NCBI RefSeq assembly: GCF_013373865.1
Contig: NC_050473.1
Location: 16,407,597 to 16,471,596 of the forward strand
From: Monomorium pharaonis
Taxonomy: Eukaryota > Arthropoda > Insecta > Hymenoptera > Formicidae
DNA: 64,000 bases
Reading direction: 5' to 3'
The notes beneath the pieces were generated by a model. The model had not been told where the DNA came from. It searched no databases and saw only the letters and a list, made by a program, of their open reading frames with translations. A program made the position numbers and the translations under genes. Numbering within the stretch: position 1 is the stretch's first letter; every line of letters starts with the position of its first letter. Positions 25,261-37,359 of the stretch are shown one piece after another.

Positions 25261-26427
25261 TTTCCCAGGATCCTACGTACACTGGAAATTAAAGATTGCA
25301 TCAAGATTAAAGTTATTTGATTTGATTCGCAATTTTTACTTTCTATCTAATAGTTCGATATGATAGGCGTCGCGACGCTGCAATCCCCTCCCTCGCGGTT
25401 GAAGACCTAGCTACGTATATGCCGCGTTGCTCTGGCTACGTGTCACGCGTGTCGTATTTCCGAGTGTTCCGAGGGTGGATGCCCGTGATCGATGCGAGGC
25501 GGTGAGAGAGAAAGAGAGAGACAAGCAGAAAGAGAACCTAGAGTTTCAAGAATGTTTTCATTCAACTCCTGGAGAAATTTTAGGCGAGCTCTTTTAATTC
25601 GTCGATTGATTATTAATTAAGCTTTTGTTCGTACGTCCGGTATAATAAAGTGAGAAAATCTAGAAAGAAAAAGGAAGACCATCGGTGACAGTTGCGATAT
25701 AACAAAGCAATCATGTGTGACGCATAACGAGCGCACAAATCATGTATTGCGCATACATGCACACATACATATACATACACAACATAGAGCTTATATACGT
25801 GGCGAAATTTTGAAAAATGCAGCTCTGCGTTTCTCCCTGCGAATTGAGACCACGTCTTATGAATTCTACATGAAAGTCGGTGTGGTGATTTCTTTTATTA
25901 TAGAAAATAATAAGTTCTCCTTCTAAATCTCGTGTGTTACCACAATTTCAAATAAATGTTGACCCAAAACGTGACACGAATCTCTTTTCTCTGTGAAGCC
26001 TCTTTGGTGCTTGTACCTATATAAAATTTTTATTATTGCAGCCAAGAATGTCGTTCATTATATTAATAAAACTTGAGGAAATTTAAACATTGGGATTAAA
26101 TTAAATAAAATCAAGTTTTAATTCAGCTGAAAATAATAATTATGAAATATATCCAGATTATTTCACTTTTTTTTAGTTCCTTTGAAGAAAAATATATTTC
26201 ATATGTAATTATCATTTGTATTCGTTATACATTTTTAAGAAAAAAATACAATAGTATTACTATGAAGCCTTTTTTGGATTTAAATTTAATTTAAATCAAT
26301 TTAGCTTCACAAATTAAATCTTAATATGCTTCATAATGAAAGAAAAAACGAAAGGTAGATTTCACTGCAACTGATTGTGAGTACGCTTTATCGAACCATT
26401 TCTCAAGAAGTATATCTGTCCCTGAGT

Positions 26428-26550
26428 CTATAAGCGCGATAATATTATTTAATATTAAGCAATATTTTAAGTATATTCTTAGAATATCAAGTGTACATTT
26501 AATATTCTAGGAATACACTTAAAATATTAAATAATATTATGCGCTTATAG
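26428..26550. mobile_element. Near-perfect fold-back element, 123 bp
   Basis: Left arm CTATAAGCGC then ATAATATTATTTAATATT; the right arm ends with its reverse complement (ATTATGCGCTTATAG). Arms match over about 50 bases apart from a roughly 10-base insertion in the left arm. Non-coding, AT-rich inside; either a MITE or a long hairpin precursor. Confidence 0.6.
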
Positions 26551-26739
26551 AGTAGAAGCTATCTAATCTACAGAGCTCCAGCGCCGGCTATACGCTCATG
26601 ATTACGATTAACAATCTCAAATCACACGTATAGTCTAACTTAAAAATAGTCCGACTGTGCTGTGTACTTTCTTATAGTGCAGCAGGTAGTTTTGCAGAAT
26701 AATCGACCGACTACAATAATAGTCAAAACGTCTCATAAA

Positions 26740-27954
26740 GAAGCGCCGGCTACGAATTGAGATCTACCAATCGTCAAACGCGAGACAATACGGCGTGCCT
26801 CGTTGAAGGTACGATTGGCCGGTTTTCCTCTTTCTTTCTTTTTTTCGCACAAATACAAATCCGTCTTGGCGGCTCTAGAGAACAGGCGTCGCGTCGAAGT
26901 CTCCCCCAGCGCGAGAGCGGAGGGAGGGTTTGCACTCTCGGTGCTCCGGAGCGAGACGGACGTACGGCCGAGCGACGGGGGACGAGAGTAGGATGGAAGA
27001 TAGGTCGGTGCCGAGGGGCGCAGCTGCATGCCCCCGAGAACAGACCTATCGCGGCGAGCGTCTACTGCTGGGTCAGCTGAGGCGACTCGCGCACACAAAC
27101 ACGTTGCAATTTGGACGAAGGAGGATAGTCGTGTCGCGTCGTGAGCCCCGTTCGGCCTTCGTCGTCTTCGCGCTCCCGTTCGCGTCCCGTTGGCACAATT
27201 TTTCTCCTCCCCCGAGTATCCCGAGGAGGAAGAGGCAGCGAAGGAGAGGGCAGTCGTCCCGAGGTAGTCCAACCTTTTCTTTGGCGCGAGAACGCAAGAT
27301 TTCGCAAGAAACGGGTCGTGAAACGGGACCACCAGATGCTCCGGATAGCCGCCTACGTGTAAGTGCGTACCGCAACGGGCATACGAAGTGAGTCCGCCAT
27401 CCAGCGACTTCCTCTCGATCGGCGTCGCTCGTCTGTTCGCCGCACCTTCGCAGGGTTCGCGAGCGGCTTTTGCCGCCGTTGTCCGTCGCGTCGCGTCGCG
27501 TCGCCGCGAATCCTCCTTCTCGACGAACGACGGGACAGCACAGCAGGACGCGTGTGGGCGGCCGAGCGTGCGTGGCACGCGGCTCGCAGGCGCGGCACGC
27601 ACATCACCTACGTCGTGACGTGTCGCGATCGGTTAGATCGCGGATGTTAATTCCTACATATCTTCCTCTCCTCCCGAGGAGGCTCCCTCCCTCCTCGCTA
27701 CGCGAAATGTCGCGGATAACGCGCTCGCTATCTACCAGCGATAATGGTATAACAGTGATTATCGCGGTTTGTTTTCTGGGTTTTAACTGGAATCAATTTT
27801 GATTTCGCTGCCACGTGTGAACGACGGCGTTCCCATTCATGTCATTTTTCGTTCATGTCGAAACTCGCTCGCTTTTCTCGCGTTTACGCAACGTATCGCG
27901 GCGGCCGTGAGTCAACGTTACAATTGTGTAACCTGTCATTCGTACTCTTTGCAG
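26740..27954 (+). promoter_or_regulatory. CpG-rich promoter region and likely 5' UTR of Pcyt1
   Basis: Strongly CpG-rich from about 26740 to 27650. A strong splice donor (CTACGT|GTAAGT at 27359) lies inside, and a good acceptor (CTCTTTGCAG at 27954) lies 45 bp before the predicted start codon. I infer a non-coding first exon ending at 27358 joined to 27955. The many open frames on both strands here are explained by GC content. Confidence 0.5.
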
Positions 27955-27999
27955 CTGAATCGAGGCAACGCATGGCAACGCCGTTGAAAACGTGAGAAA

Positions 28000-30900
28000 A
28001 TGTCTAGGAAGCGCATCAGAGAGGAAACTATGCTGGCTACCGTGTCCCACCAGAACACCGTCAATGGCGAGAGCGCGTCCTGCTCCAGGGAGAATTCTCC
28101 AGTTCATGCCGTAAGCACCTGATGCGATTGAGTTTGGGTTCTCTTAACAAATAAGCGGAAAAATTGGCCCATGCTATCATTCGTGGCATGGAAACGTACC
28201 GCGTGTAACGCCACTTTAATCTCCAAAGCTTACGTTTCTTTTTTAAGAAATCTATTTTCACAACTATCAGGAATGACAAGTGATTTTTTTGTCAAACCAC
28301 ACATACATAAAGATTGATACACCATCACATTGCGCATAAATTAATATAAGCACATACACTTATCTTATTTAAATATTCAATTTTGCAATACTGCTACATG
28401 TTGAAATACCTATAACATACATATATGTGTGTACGTTTATAAGCTCAAGTCTGTTTGTATATATATAGTCTACTGTTATTGTATATCATATAATGAAAAG
28501 AGATTAATCATTGAAGTATAAAGTGTTGTCTAGAGATAATACGTAATATTGCATTTTAACTGATAATGGTCTGGCGTGATTCTAGATTGGCATATCTAAT
28601 GTGATAAAAAGCTTGGAAATGTCTTGTTACTCGCACAGTCTTGCTTGGTAACTAAAAGCAAAGCCACCTTGACATATTGACTTTAAACATATTGAGTACA
28701 ATTTCTTGACTTATTATTCTCATAAAGTTAATTCTGTAATTATCTGAGTAAATATCTGAAAGATTTATACAATTTATGCAATTTTTATTTTTAAATCAAG
28801 TGCTTCTAACATCAAATAATAATCACAATATCTGAGACAGAAAAATAAAACTTTTTTTCATATATAACGAAATTATATTAAAAGAACAATGACTTGGGGA
28901 TCCCAACAGAATAATAACGAGAGTATTTTAAAGAATTATAATCATCAAGTTTCTGTTTATCAGGAAAGATTTCCAGTAAGTTTCATCTATTTTATATTTT
29001 TCTTGTGAGACGCAATATGTTAAAAAGAGATTTATGTAATAATAATTTGAAATAATAATGATAAATTTTGTAAAAGCATAAAACTCAATTTTATTGCATT
29101 CTTCAATTTTTAATGTATTGTATATGTGTGTATCAATTTAAAAATTGAAGGATGTGAAAAAACTTATTTCTTTTAACATAACATATACATTATTTGCATA
29201 TCTTCCCATAAAATGCCATATAAAATTTTAATTTACTTTAAATTAATAATTATTTTTCTTGTTAATGTATTCTGTTCTCATTTATTCTAGTCAATTTGTA
29301 AAGAAGCACCTTTCAGTGATGATCCAGAAGCTATCATAGAGAGAAATGCATGTGATTATAACACACGAATTACCTTAAAACAAGCAAGAAGTGGTAGAGG
29401 TATGTCTTAAAGATTCTTAATAAAAATATTAAATATTACAGACATTTTAATTTTTATATATTATTCAAATATTCTTTTTTTTAGTTCCTAGAAAAATTAG
29501 AGTTTACGCCGATGGTATTTATGATCTCTTTCATCAAGGACACGCGCGGCAACTTTTACAAGCGAAGAATATTTTTTCAAATGTTTATCTTATTGTTGGA
29601 GGTAATTACGCAAAATTTCTTAGGAACTTGATTCTAAACTGTTCATATATTAAGTGCTTTTTATAATAATTTTCAAAATAATATAGTTATTTTTTGATAT
29701 TATTAAAGTAAAATATAATATCTCAATCTTAATTTTATTTCATAGTGTGTAACGATGAATTAACACATAGCAAAAAAGGAAGGACTGTAATGACAGACTT
29801 AGAAAGGTATGATGCCGTTAGACATTGTAGATACGTAGATGAAGTCGTTCGAGATGCACCGTGGGAACTTGATGATGAATTTATAAAAAGGCATAAGGTA
29901 GATTGATATTTTTACGTCTTCAAATTTAATAAGTATATAATAAAATTCTGCAAATTTTATTTCATAGAAATTGTATATACTATATTGTATTACAGATTGA
30001 TTTTGTCGCTCATGACGATATACCGTACATGACAGATGATGGATCGGATGTTTATGCTAAATTAAAAGCTAAAGGTATGTTTGTAGCCACACAGAGAACG
30101 GAGGGTGTTTCCACGTCGGACATCGTTGCGAGGATAGTAAAAGATTATGACATATACGTCAGAAGAAATCTCGCACGAGGTTACAGCGCAAAGGAACTTA
30201 ATGTGTCTTTTCTCAATGTAAGTAATTATTTGTTACGTAATACTTGTTTGCCACATTTACATTGTTTAATTTAAAGATTTAAAAAGATATTATATAATTA
30301 TACTAAAAGAAAGATACAAAATAATTATAAAAAATGATATAGTTATGACAAATATGCTCATGGAAGAAATCTTACAGGAGAAAAAATTTCGCCTACAAAA
30401 CAAGTTTGATGACCTAAAAGATAAAGGAAAGCGAGTAATGGAAAACATTGGCGAGAAACGGATGGATATGATAAGCAAATGGGAAGAGAAATCTCGGGAC
30501 TTTATCGATGCTTTTCTCTTGCTGTTTGGAAGAGAAGGCAGATTGGTATGTATATACATGTGTGCATATATATGTGTACTTTTCACACACATCTTTTTAA
30601 CTGGGTAATTAATTTATGAAAATACATTGGGACTTTATATTTGTAGTCAACAATTTGGAATGAGAGTAAAGGCCGTCTGATGCAAGCATTATCTCCACCG
30701 GCAAGCCCGAAAAGGGACAGTAGCCCAAGTAGTAGTAACAGTAGCAACAACGATGAAGACCAGACAAGGTATATTTTTTAATATATTGCCAATATTTAAT
30801 ATAACCGTTTCATCAACTTTCATTAATTTAAAGGATCAACTGATTAAACTTATAAATTGCTACAAATCTTATAAAACTGATTACCCCTAACCTATTAATT

Positions 30901-31254
30901 TTATTGTTTTAATTAAAAAATTACTTAATCATTAATTGCAGCTATTGTATTTTACATAAATAAATTATAATTTACAAAATGTGGATAAGAAAAGAAAATA
31001 ATACAATTAGTTTTAAGTTTTGCAGTTAACAATTCACAAATATAATCAGTCATTTTTTAATTAATCAAAGTTGGTAAGATCAGATCTATCTCTATGAAAC
31101 ATCTCTCGCGGATATCTGACTGTATTTTAATTTAAATACTTTGTTTTACAGTCCACCACCAAAGAAAACGGGACGCTTTGAATTTCCACAAAATAATCAC
31201 TATTTAAGTGATGATTATAGTGATGATGAAGAAGATCATTTACGCTCCAAATGA
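28000..31254 (+). CDS. Pcyt1: Choline-phosphate cytidylyltransferase (CCT, isoform with first exon A)
   Basis: Catalyses CTP + phosphocholine to CDP-choline, the rate-limiting step of the Kennedy pathway to phosphatidylcholine; switches between soluble and membrane-bound forms. Exons: 28000-28110, 29291-29399, 29485-29601, 29746-29897, 29996-30217, 30378-30545, 30647-30768, 31152-31254. The product is 367 aa, the same length as mammalian CCT-alpha. Seen in the protein: N-terminal tail (1-73), nucleotidyltransferase core with HQGH at 90-93 and RTEGVSTSD at 197-205, the amphipathic membrane-binding helix encoded by exon 30378-30545 (about 238-293, FDDLKDKGKRVMENIGEKR), and a Ser/Pro-rich phosphorylation tail (SPPASPKRDSSPSSS). 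All junctions are in frame with GT-AG introns. Confidence 0.95.
28889..28975 (+). CDS. Pcyt1: Alternative first coding exon (B) of Pcyt1
   Basis: ATG at 28889 opens 29 codons (MTWGSQQNNNESILKNYN...) that end in phase 0 at a consensus donor (TTCCA|GTAAGT). Exon A at 28000-28110 also ends in phase 0, so either can join exon 2 at 29291. The segment has no in-frame internal-exon acceptor (the nearest AG would add 4 bases and break the frame), which favours a separate promoter. The resulting protein would be 359 aa with a different N-terminus and an identical catalytic core. Not confirmed by transcripts. Confidence 0.5.
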
Positions 31255-32280
31255 TAACTAATTACATTAAAGAGGCATATATTCTCACTGACCAAAACAA
31301 GCGTGCAATTTTTATTTATTACCTTGAAAGTTTAGATGTATTTTCATACACAAACTGCTGATACTATGCTTAAATGGATTTTGTATGATATTGTAACGCG
31401 TATGATATTAACTAGCGTTATACATTAAAATTGTCTGTCGTGATGTGAGAGTTCAGGAGTTTTTGCAGATTTTATCAATTAGATCGTAAAAATAATGATA
31501 GAATGGTACATGTAGATTATCTGAGCCATGTATCAGTCAATTTTTTCTTAGTGTTACTGCTTTTGAAATATTGTTACACCGCTTAGTTCCTATGTTACTT
31601 AATGGAGATGTATGTGAATCATTTGTCTTTCATTCGGGATTTTATCACGATTGAAAATTATGATTGACATATGTATCCATATTTTCAAAACTAGATACGA
31701 ACTATCGATTGAAATTGTATTTGCATTCAATGTAAGATATTAATATGTAGGAATATTTTGATTAATTTTGTACAGAAATTTTTATAAAATAATTACTTAA
31801 TGCAATAATATGATTTATTTTTATCTTTGGATATGCAAATTCAATTATTTAATTTAAATGCAATTTATATTTCAAGAGTTAAATTTTATTTCAATTATAA
31901 TAACAAAACGTACAAGAAATATTTTTAGGCTTACAAATCGTAAAATTTTGTTGCGTTTTATATTGCAAATATAAGAAATAAATGAATATTTGAAAAATCA
32001 GGCATACAGAGTGTTTTAACACATTACATATTTTTTTATCGTTCATATTCTCTTTAAACTTGACCAATTTGAAATTTTAAGTAATGTAACTCGGTTTATT
32101 TAATATTTTATGGATTTTCGTAAATTTAAATGTAGTTGTAGTATAATAATTGTGTAACTTTTCCTTTAAAGAGAAATGAAAGCAAGTGAAAAACTTCATG
32201 CATAGAATTTAACGGCGAAACTCCAAAATTTCATATTCTTCTGCCCTAAAAGAAAGGAGCCACGTGATTGGTGGCTTAAG
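31255..32280. other. Pcyt1 3' UTR and spacer to Ect2
   Basis: AT-rich sequence with no gene. A likely polyadenylation signal AATAAA lies at about 31978. The stretch ends where GC content rises into the Ect2 promoter. Confidence 0.5.
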
Positions 32281-32838
32281 GTCTCTATTTGCCGTTAGCA
32301 GCGCGCGCGACGCACGTGGTGTAGAAGGGCGAGGGGGGAGGGGGTACAAATGGAAGATGGCGCGCAGACGCGAAGGAGTAGCGCGCGAGAGAGACAACGC
32401 GAGAGTTTCGGCGGACGGCGATCTCAACGAATAGGCCCAGGGTAGTGGGGGTAGATTCGTAGATTGTGGACAACAGGGAACGTGCGTGGTGGGAACAGGA
32501 GGGAAGGACGAGGCCAAGTCGTGGTTGACTAGTGCTGTTGGTCGCCGATGGTCGCCGTCGACGCGGCTGGTTGTGCTTGTGCGATTTCGGGAAAAGCAGT
32601 AATTCGAGGTAGCGTGCGTGCTCGGGCGAGTTTGTGCGAGTGACGTTTTCATGTTGGGCACGAGAGTGGTGCGGAGGACCTCACGGCTATTGCCTGCACG
32701 ACAGGCATATTAAATGATCGCCGACGGGAGACGGACAAGTGTCGTTGTACGTCGGAGACGGGAAGACACGCTCGGCAAGATTTGCGCATCGTACAAAAAG
32801 GCGAGCGGGCCGATGTTGTAACGTACCAGGGTGCCAAG
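32280..32838 (+). promoter_or_regulatory. Ect2 promoter / 5' UTR, CpG-rich
   Basis: GC- and CpG-rich segment immediately before the predicted Ect2 start codon, contrasting with AT-rich flanks. This is the usual picture of a broad housekeeping promoter. Frames on the reverse strand here lack protein features. Confidence 0.45.
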
Positions 32839-35800
32839 ATGGAAGAGCGTAGCGTCCACAGTAGTATCGGCGATATAAATAGTGCGGAGGTGACCAAAAG
32901 TAAGCGCGAATCTGTCAATGTTAAATCATCCGCGGCGGACGTGATGTCGTTGCGCGGTCATCTCGCTCGCTCGCTCGCTCGCGCGAGCGAGCGAGACCCC
33001 GCCGCCACCGCCGCCGAATCTTTCTGTCTAACCTTGCGCGATTTTGAACTTTCCTTCTCTGCGTCTGTGATGCGTCTCGCGTCTTCCAACGGAAAACCTC
33101 GGAGTCGTGAAAACGAAAGCCCTCCCGTGTATGTACACGCTCGTCTAACGGACCGGAATTCATCATTTCTCCCTCGCTTTCAAACTTGACGAATTTTACG
33201 ACTCACGATTCGTCACGCCGATCAATGTCACGGTATCCTTTCGGAGTTTTTTTTAAATGAACGGCAAACGGAATGGTCGTATCTCGAGGAAATAAAACTA
33301 AAAGAAGAGAAATGGAGGAGGGAAAAGGAGAAAGCGAAAATCTTGTAAAAACTCCTGTCCGTTAACGATCACAAGCTTCGCCTTCCCAAAAAATTGTATC
33401 GGAACAGTTTCTCCTTTCGAGTGTCCTTACCAAGACTCCTTGAAAATTACAACGCTGTTTCTCTGCAATAATTCGCGACCGTTTTTCTCTTATCTCCCTC
33501 TCTCGTTCTGTTTCTCTCGCGCGCCCTCTCGCTCCCTCTATCTCCTCTCCTTCCATCCTTCGCTTTTCGCGAGTTAATTATCTTACGCCGAGCACGTGAA
33601 TGGTGGATACAGATGTATACATGTATACGCGACTTCCCGTTGCCTACGATACGAGATAGAGCCTGTGTACTTTGTATAACAATGTTTGAATTTTACAGGA
33701 ACGCTGACACGAGACTAAAAATAGAATTTTTCTAATAGCTCTTTCTGCCAGCCGGTCGAAAGGCCGGTAATCGTAGTGATTTATCAATGAACGAGAAAAT
33801 TTCTTATTTATTACATGCACATTTATAATGTGCATGCACACATGTATAAATAAAAGTCTTAATCATCGTGAAGCAACTACTTATTGTAAAAAAAAAAAAA
33901 TTTTTTTTTCGTTTAATAATAGCAATGTTTTGCAATTATTATTATTGTATCATAGTATATATAACAGTGGTTTTTTTTACATTAATATACAAATTATATA
34001 ATAGTATATAATTTATGTATTAATATCAAGCAATAATTATTATTTTTGCAATATTGCACATTCAAACTAAAATATATCTATTTTTAAATTTATTATTAAG
34101 ACTCTGTTATGTGTTATATATTAAGTTATATATAAATACATAGAATTTAGTATTTAATACATAATATTTATGATATAAACAAATTATTTTTGTAATGTTT
34201 CTATCTTTTTGAATACTGTATCTTCAAGCTATAAAATAAAATTAGATTATATATTTTTTATTTTATTAGTTTTTTCAACAAAATTAATATTACTATAATA
34301 ATTTAATCAATTTAATGATTATGTACCATGAATGATAAAAAATTTAATAACGTGGCAATTGTTTGTTTGACAGCCTTAATAATACCACGTAAGAAGAGGA
34401 TATGCCTAATTGGTACAGCGTGTAATGATCCTGCACTTAATGCCGCTGCTCAACAATTCAAAGTGCCTGTACTTAAATCTGAAACTGGCATGGAATATAT
34501 TGATGACACTACATACAATACTTACTTTGTACTCAAACAATTTGAAGGGCCCGAATATGATGTGTTATGCAAAAGTGCTCATAGGTTTGTGCATATTATA
34601 TTATATTTTTACAACATATATTAAGAGCAGTAATAAAAGGTGCGCTGTTGTGACTGTAATAATCCCTATTTGTCACAACCTGTCACAACATGTTACATGT
34701 ATAGCATATATTAAAACAATTAAAAAATGTATTATGTTAATAATTCTTACAGAAAAACTTCTGGTTATTCGATTTACATATGTATATATATATATATATT
34801 TTTCTTTTAGAGTACTGGGCCCTACGGCTTTACTACAACTGGCAGAAAAGAATGAATCTTTACCTAGTATCAAACGACCAATGTACACGCAAGCTATGGT
34901 AGGCACGGTAGTGGTATTTAGCGGTTTTCGGACCATAGAGGATGAACTGGTCAGTTGTCATCATATTTACAATTTTTGTAATGTTGGTTTACATGTATTT
35001 TACACATTTATAACACAATATAATTCTTAACAGCGCAAGTTAGCTAATATGATTCTTAGTATGGGAGGTAGCATCCGAAAGGAGATGGGTATAAAGGTGA
35101 CGCATCTTATTGCAAATCATTGCAGTGGAGAGAAGTATAGATACGCTGACACATTTGGATTGCCTATCATGTCGATAGAATGGGTGATAGCATTATGGAA
35201 TGCAAAAGATGATATCTCCATGTATGCGAACAAAGAGGAATTGGTAAGTGCTGTTGGATAGCAGAAAAATTATTCTAAAATACGACCTTGTTTGATACTG
35301 TATGAAAAATTTATTGAATAAAATAATTATAACGTTAGTTTATAAATTTATAATCCAATAATTATTTTAATATCTTTAACATATTTTAATAAATTCCAAA
35401 AAATGGCACATCATTTGATTGTTTGCTGAGTACCACTGAAGGCAGAGAGATAGAGAAAATATAGTTGTGCGTGTATGAGAACAAACAATCGTAGTGCAGA
35501 ATATGCGTTGCACTCTCTATCTTTCTATCGCTATCTCTGAGCGCTTAGCGCGATAGCGATGCGGCATAGTGTTCTCATTCAAGCTCTGACTAAAAACATT
35601 TATATGTGTAGCGATTTCCTTTTTCTTAAAAACATTTAATTCTAAATGTAGATAGCAACTTACAAGCTGAAGCCATTTTATGGAGCAAAAGTATGTTTCT
35701 CTGGTTTTCCCGAAGAAGAAAAGAGACATATGTGTGAGATTTTGGAGCAACAGGGTGGTGAAGCTACTGAAATTGACGATCCAAATTGCACTCATGTCGT

Positions 35801-37308
35801 AAGTAGATAGAATTTTAATATTAAATTCTTTTTTGCATATAAATATAAGTTTATATAATGCTACATCACACAGATTAATGCTTGCGTATTACTTAAACGT
35901 TACACATGCTTTAGGTGATTGATATTCCCAGTTTTTTCTACAAGAGAGCCAACAATACGGACTTGAATCTTAAAAATACATCCAACAGTTCACTTTCCTT
36001 AGCACGTACTAAACCAATTCCCTTCACTCTTTACAATCCTTACTCAAACGCGGTTTTTAATACAACAAACTCTGACTATAATAATATATCAAGTTATCCC
36101 TCGTTAAATAATTCATTAATCTTGAGCGCACAGGATGTAGAACATTACAACCAGTGCAATAATATTGTTTCAATATATAATATCAGTCGAGATTCTGCTA
36201 TTAGTATGAATGATAACTGCTCCAATTTGCAAAATTCAATTATTAAATCTGGAAATTTGTTTCATTCTTTCACAGAGCAAAGTGATTCTGGTATAGATAT
36301 GAACAGATCATCTAATTCGGCTTCAGCAATTTTTATGTCAAATAAATATTCGATTCCAACAAATACGTCGACAATGATAAGTAATAAAAATGTTAAATTT
36401 TATATTTCTGATAGCTCCTCATTCGATAACGAGGTATCACTTTGTGAAACTATGTTAAACTTTTCAGATAAAACAGATGACTCAAAACCGTCGCTATCTT
36501 ATGAAAAAAATAATTTTTGTATATCATCAATGAGCAATAATGCATTAGATTTGAAATATCGTAAAAATATTCATTATATACAAAATAATACGACAAAAAT
36601 TAAAATGATTCCCAAACGATATATAAAATGGAAAACAAATTCCTGTACATTTGTTCATAAAATAGCGAAGTTTGATAAGTATAAATTTATGAAGACGCGC
36701 TCGTATCCGAATATAATAAAGCATAGCGAGGAGCAATATAGCGATACATTTTTACAAAATGCAGTAGATGAGAAAAATAAGCCTTTATCCAAATCGCACA
36801 AATCCATTTTTTCTAAAATTAGTAATTTTTCCTTTTGTCCAATGTTTTCTGACAGTAAGCGAGATATTTCTATCACTTCGTACTATTCTCCTGAGAAAAC
36901 TCTTTTTAAAAAGAAATGCAAATCTTTATCCAAATTTTTTCCAATTCCTTCAAAAATTTCAAATACTGAACACATTATGCAAAACACTTCGATATTTGAT
37001 GGAAAAAGTAATAAGATATCACTTGAGCCATACGACTTGAAAACCGAAAGCTTAGATTTGAAGACACAACAGGATAAGTCACTTGTGGTACTCATTTTTT
37101 CTTTTTTCTTTTTGTTTGTTTGGAAATTACGAAGAAATTACAAATTGTTTGTTTGGTATTATGAGGTTTGGTAATTTTCTGTATCAAGCAATTAAATAAT
37201 TTTTCGTAATTATAGGAATGTAATATGTAGTTTTGTAGTATATGTAATATTAAATAAAAATGATCTGGAAGGTGTGCGATATCCATAATTTAATAATGAG
37301 CTATTTAG

Positions 37309-37359
<51 letters not shown>

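Noticed and set aside
26733..27802. Several overlapping frames of 60-290 codons on both strands before Pcyt1
   Set aside because: CpG-island composition explains them; they are Arg/Ser-rich in every frame and show no domain.
34328..34373. ATG at 34328 as the Ect2 start codon
   Set aside because: A good acceptor (TGTTTGACAG) follows at 34373, and an exon at 32839-32899 in a CpG-rich region joins it in the correct phase. The ATG lies in the intron.
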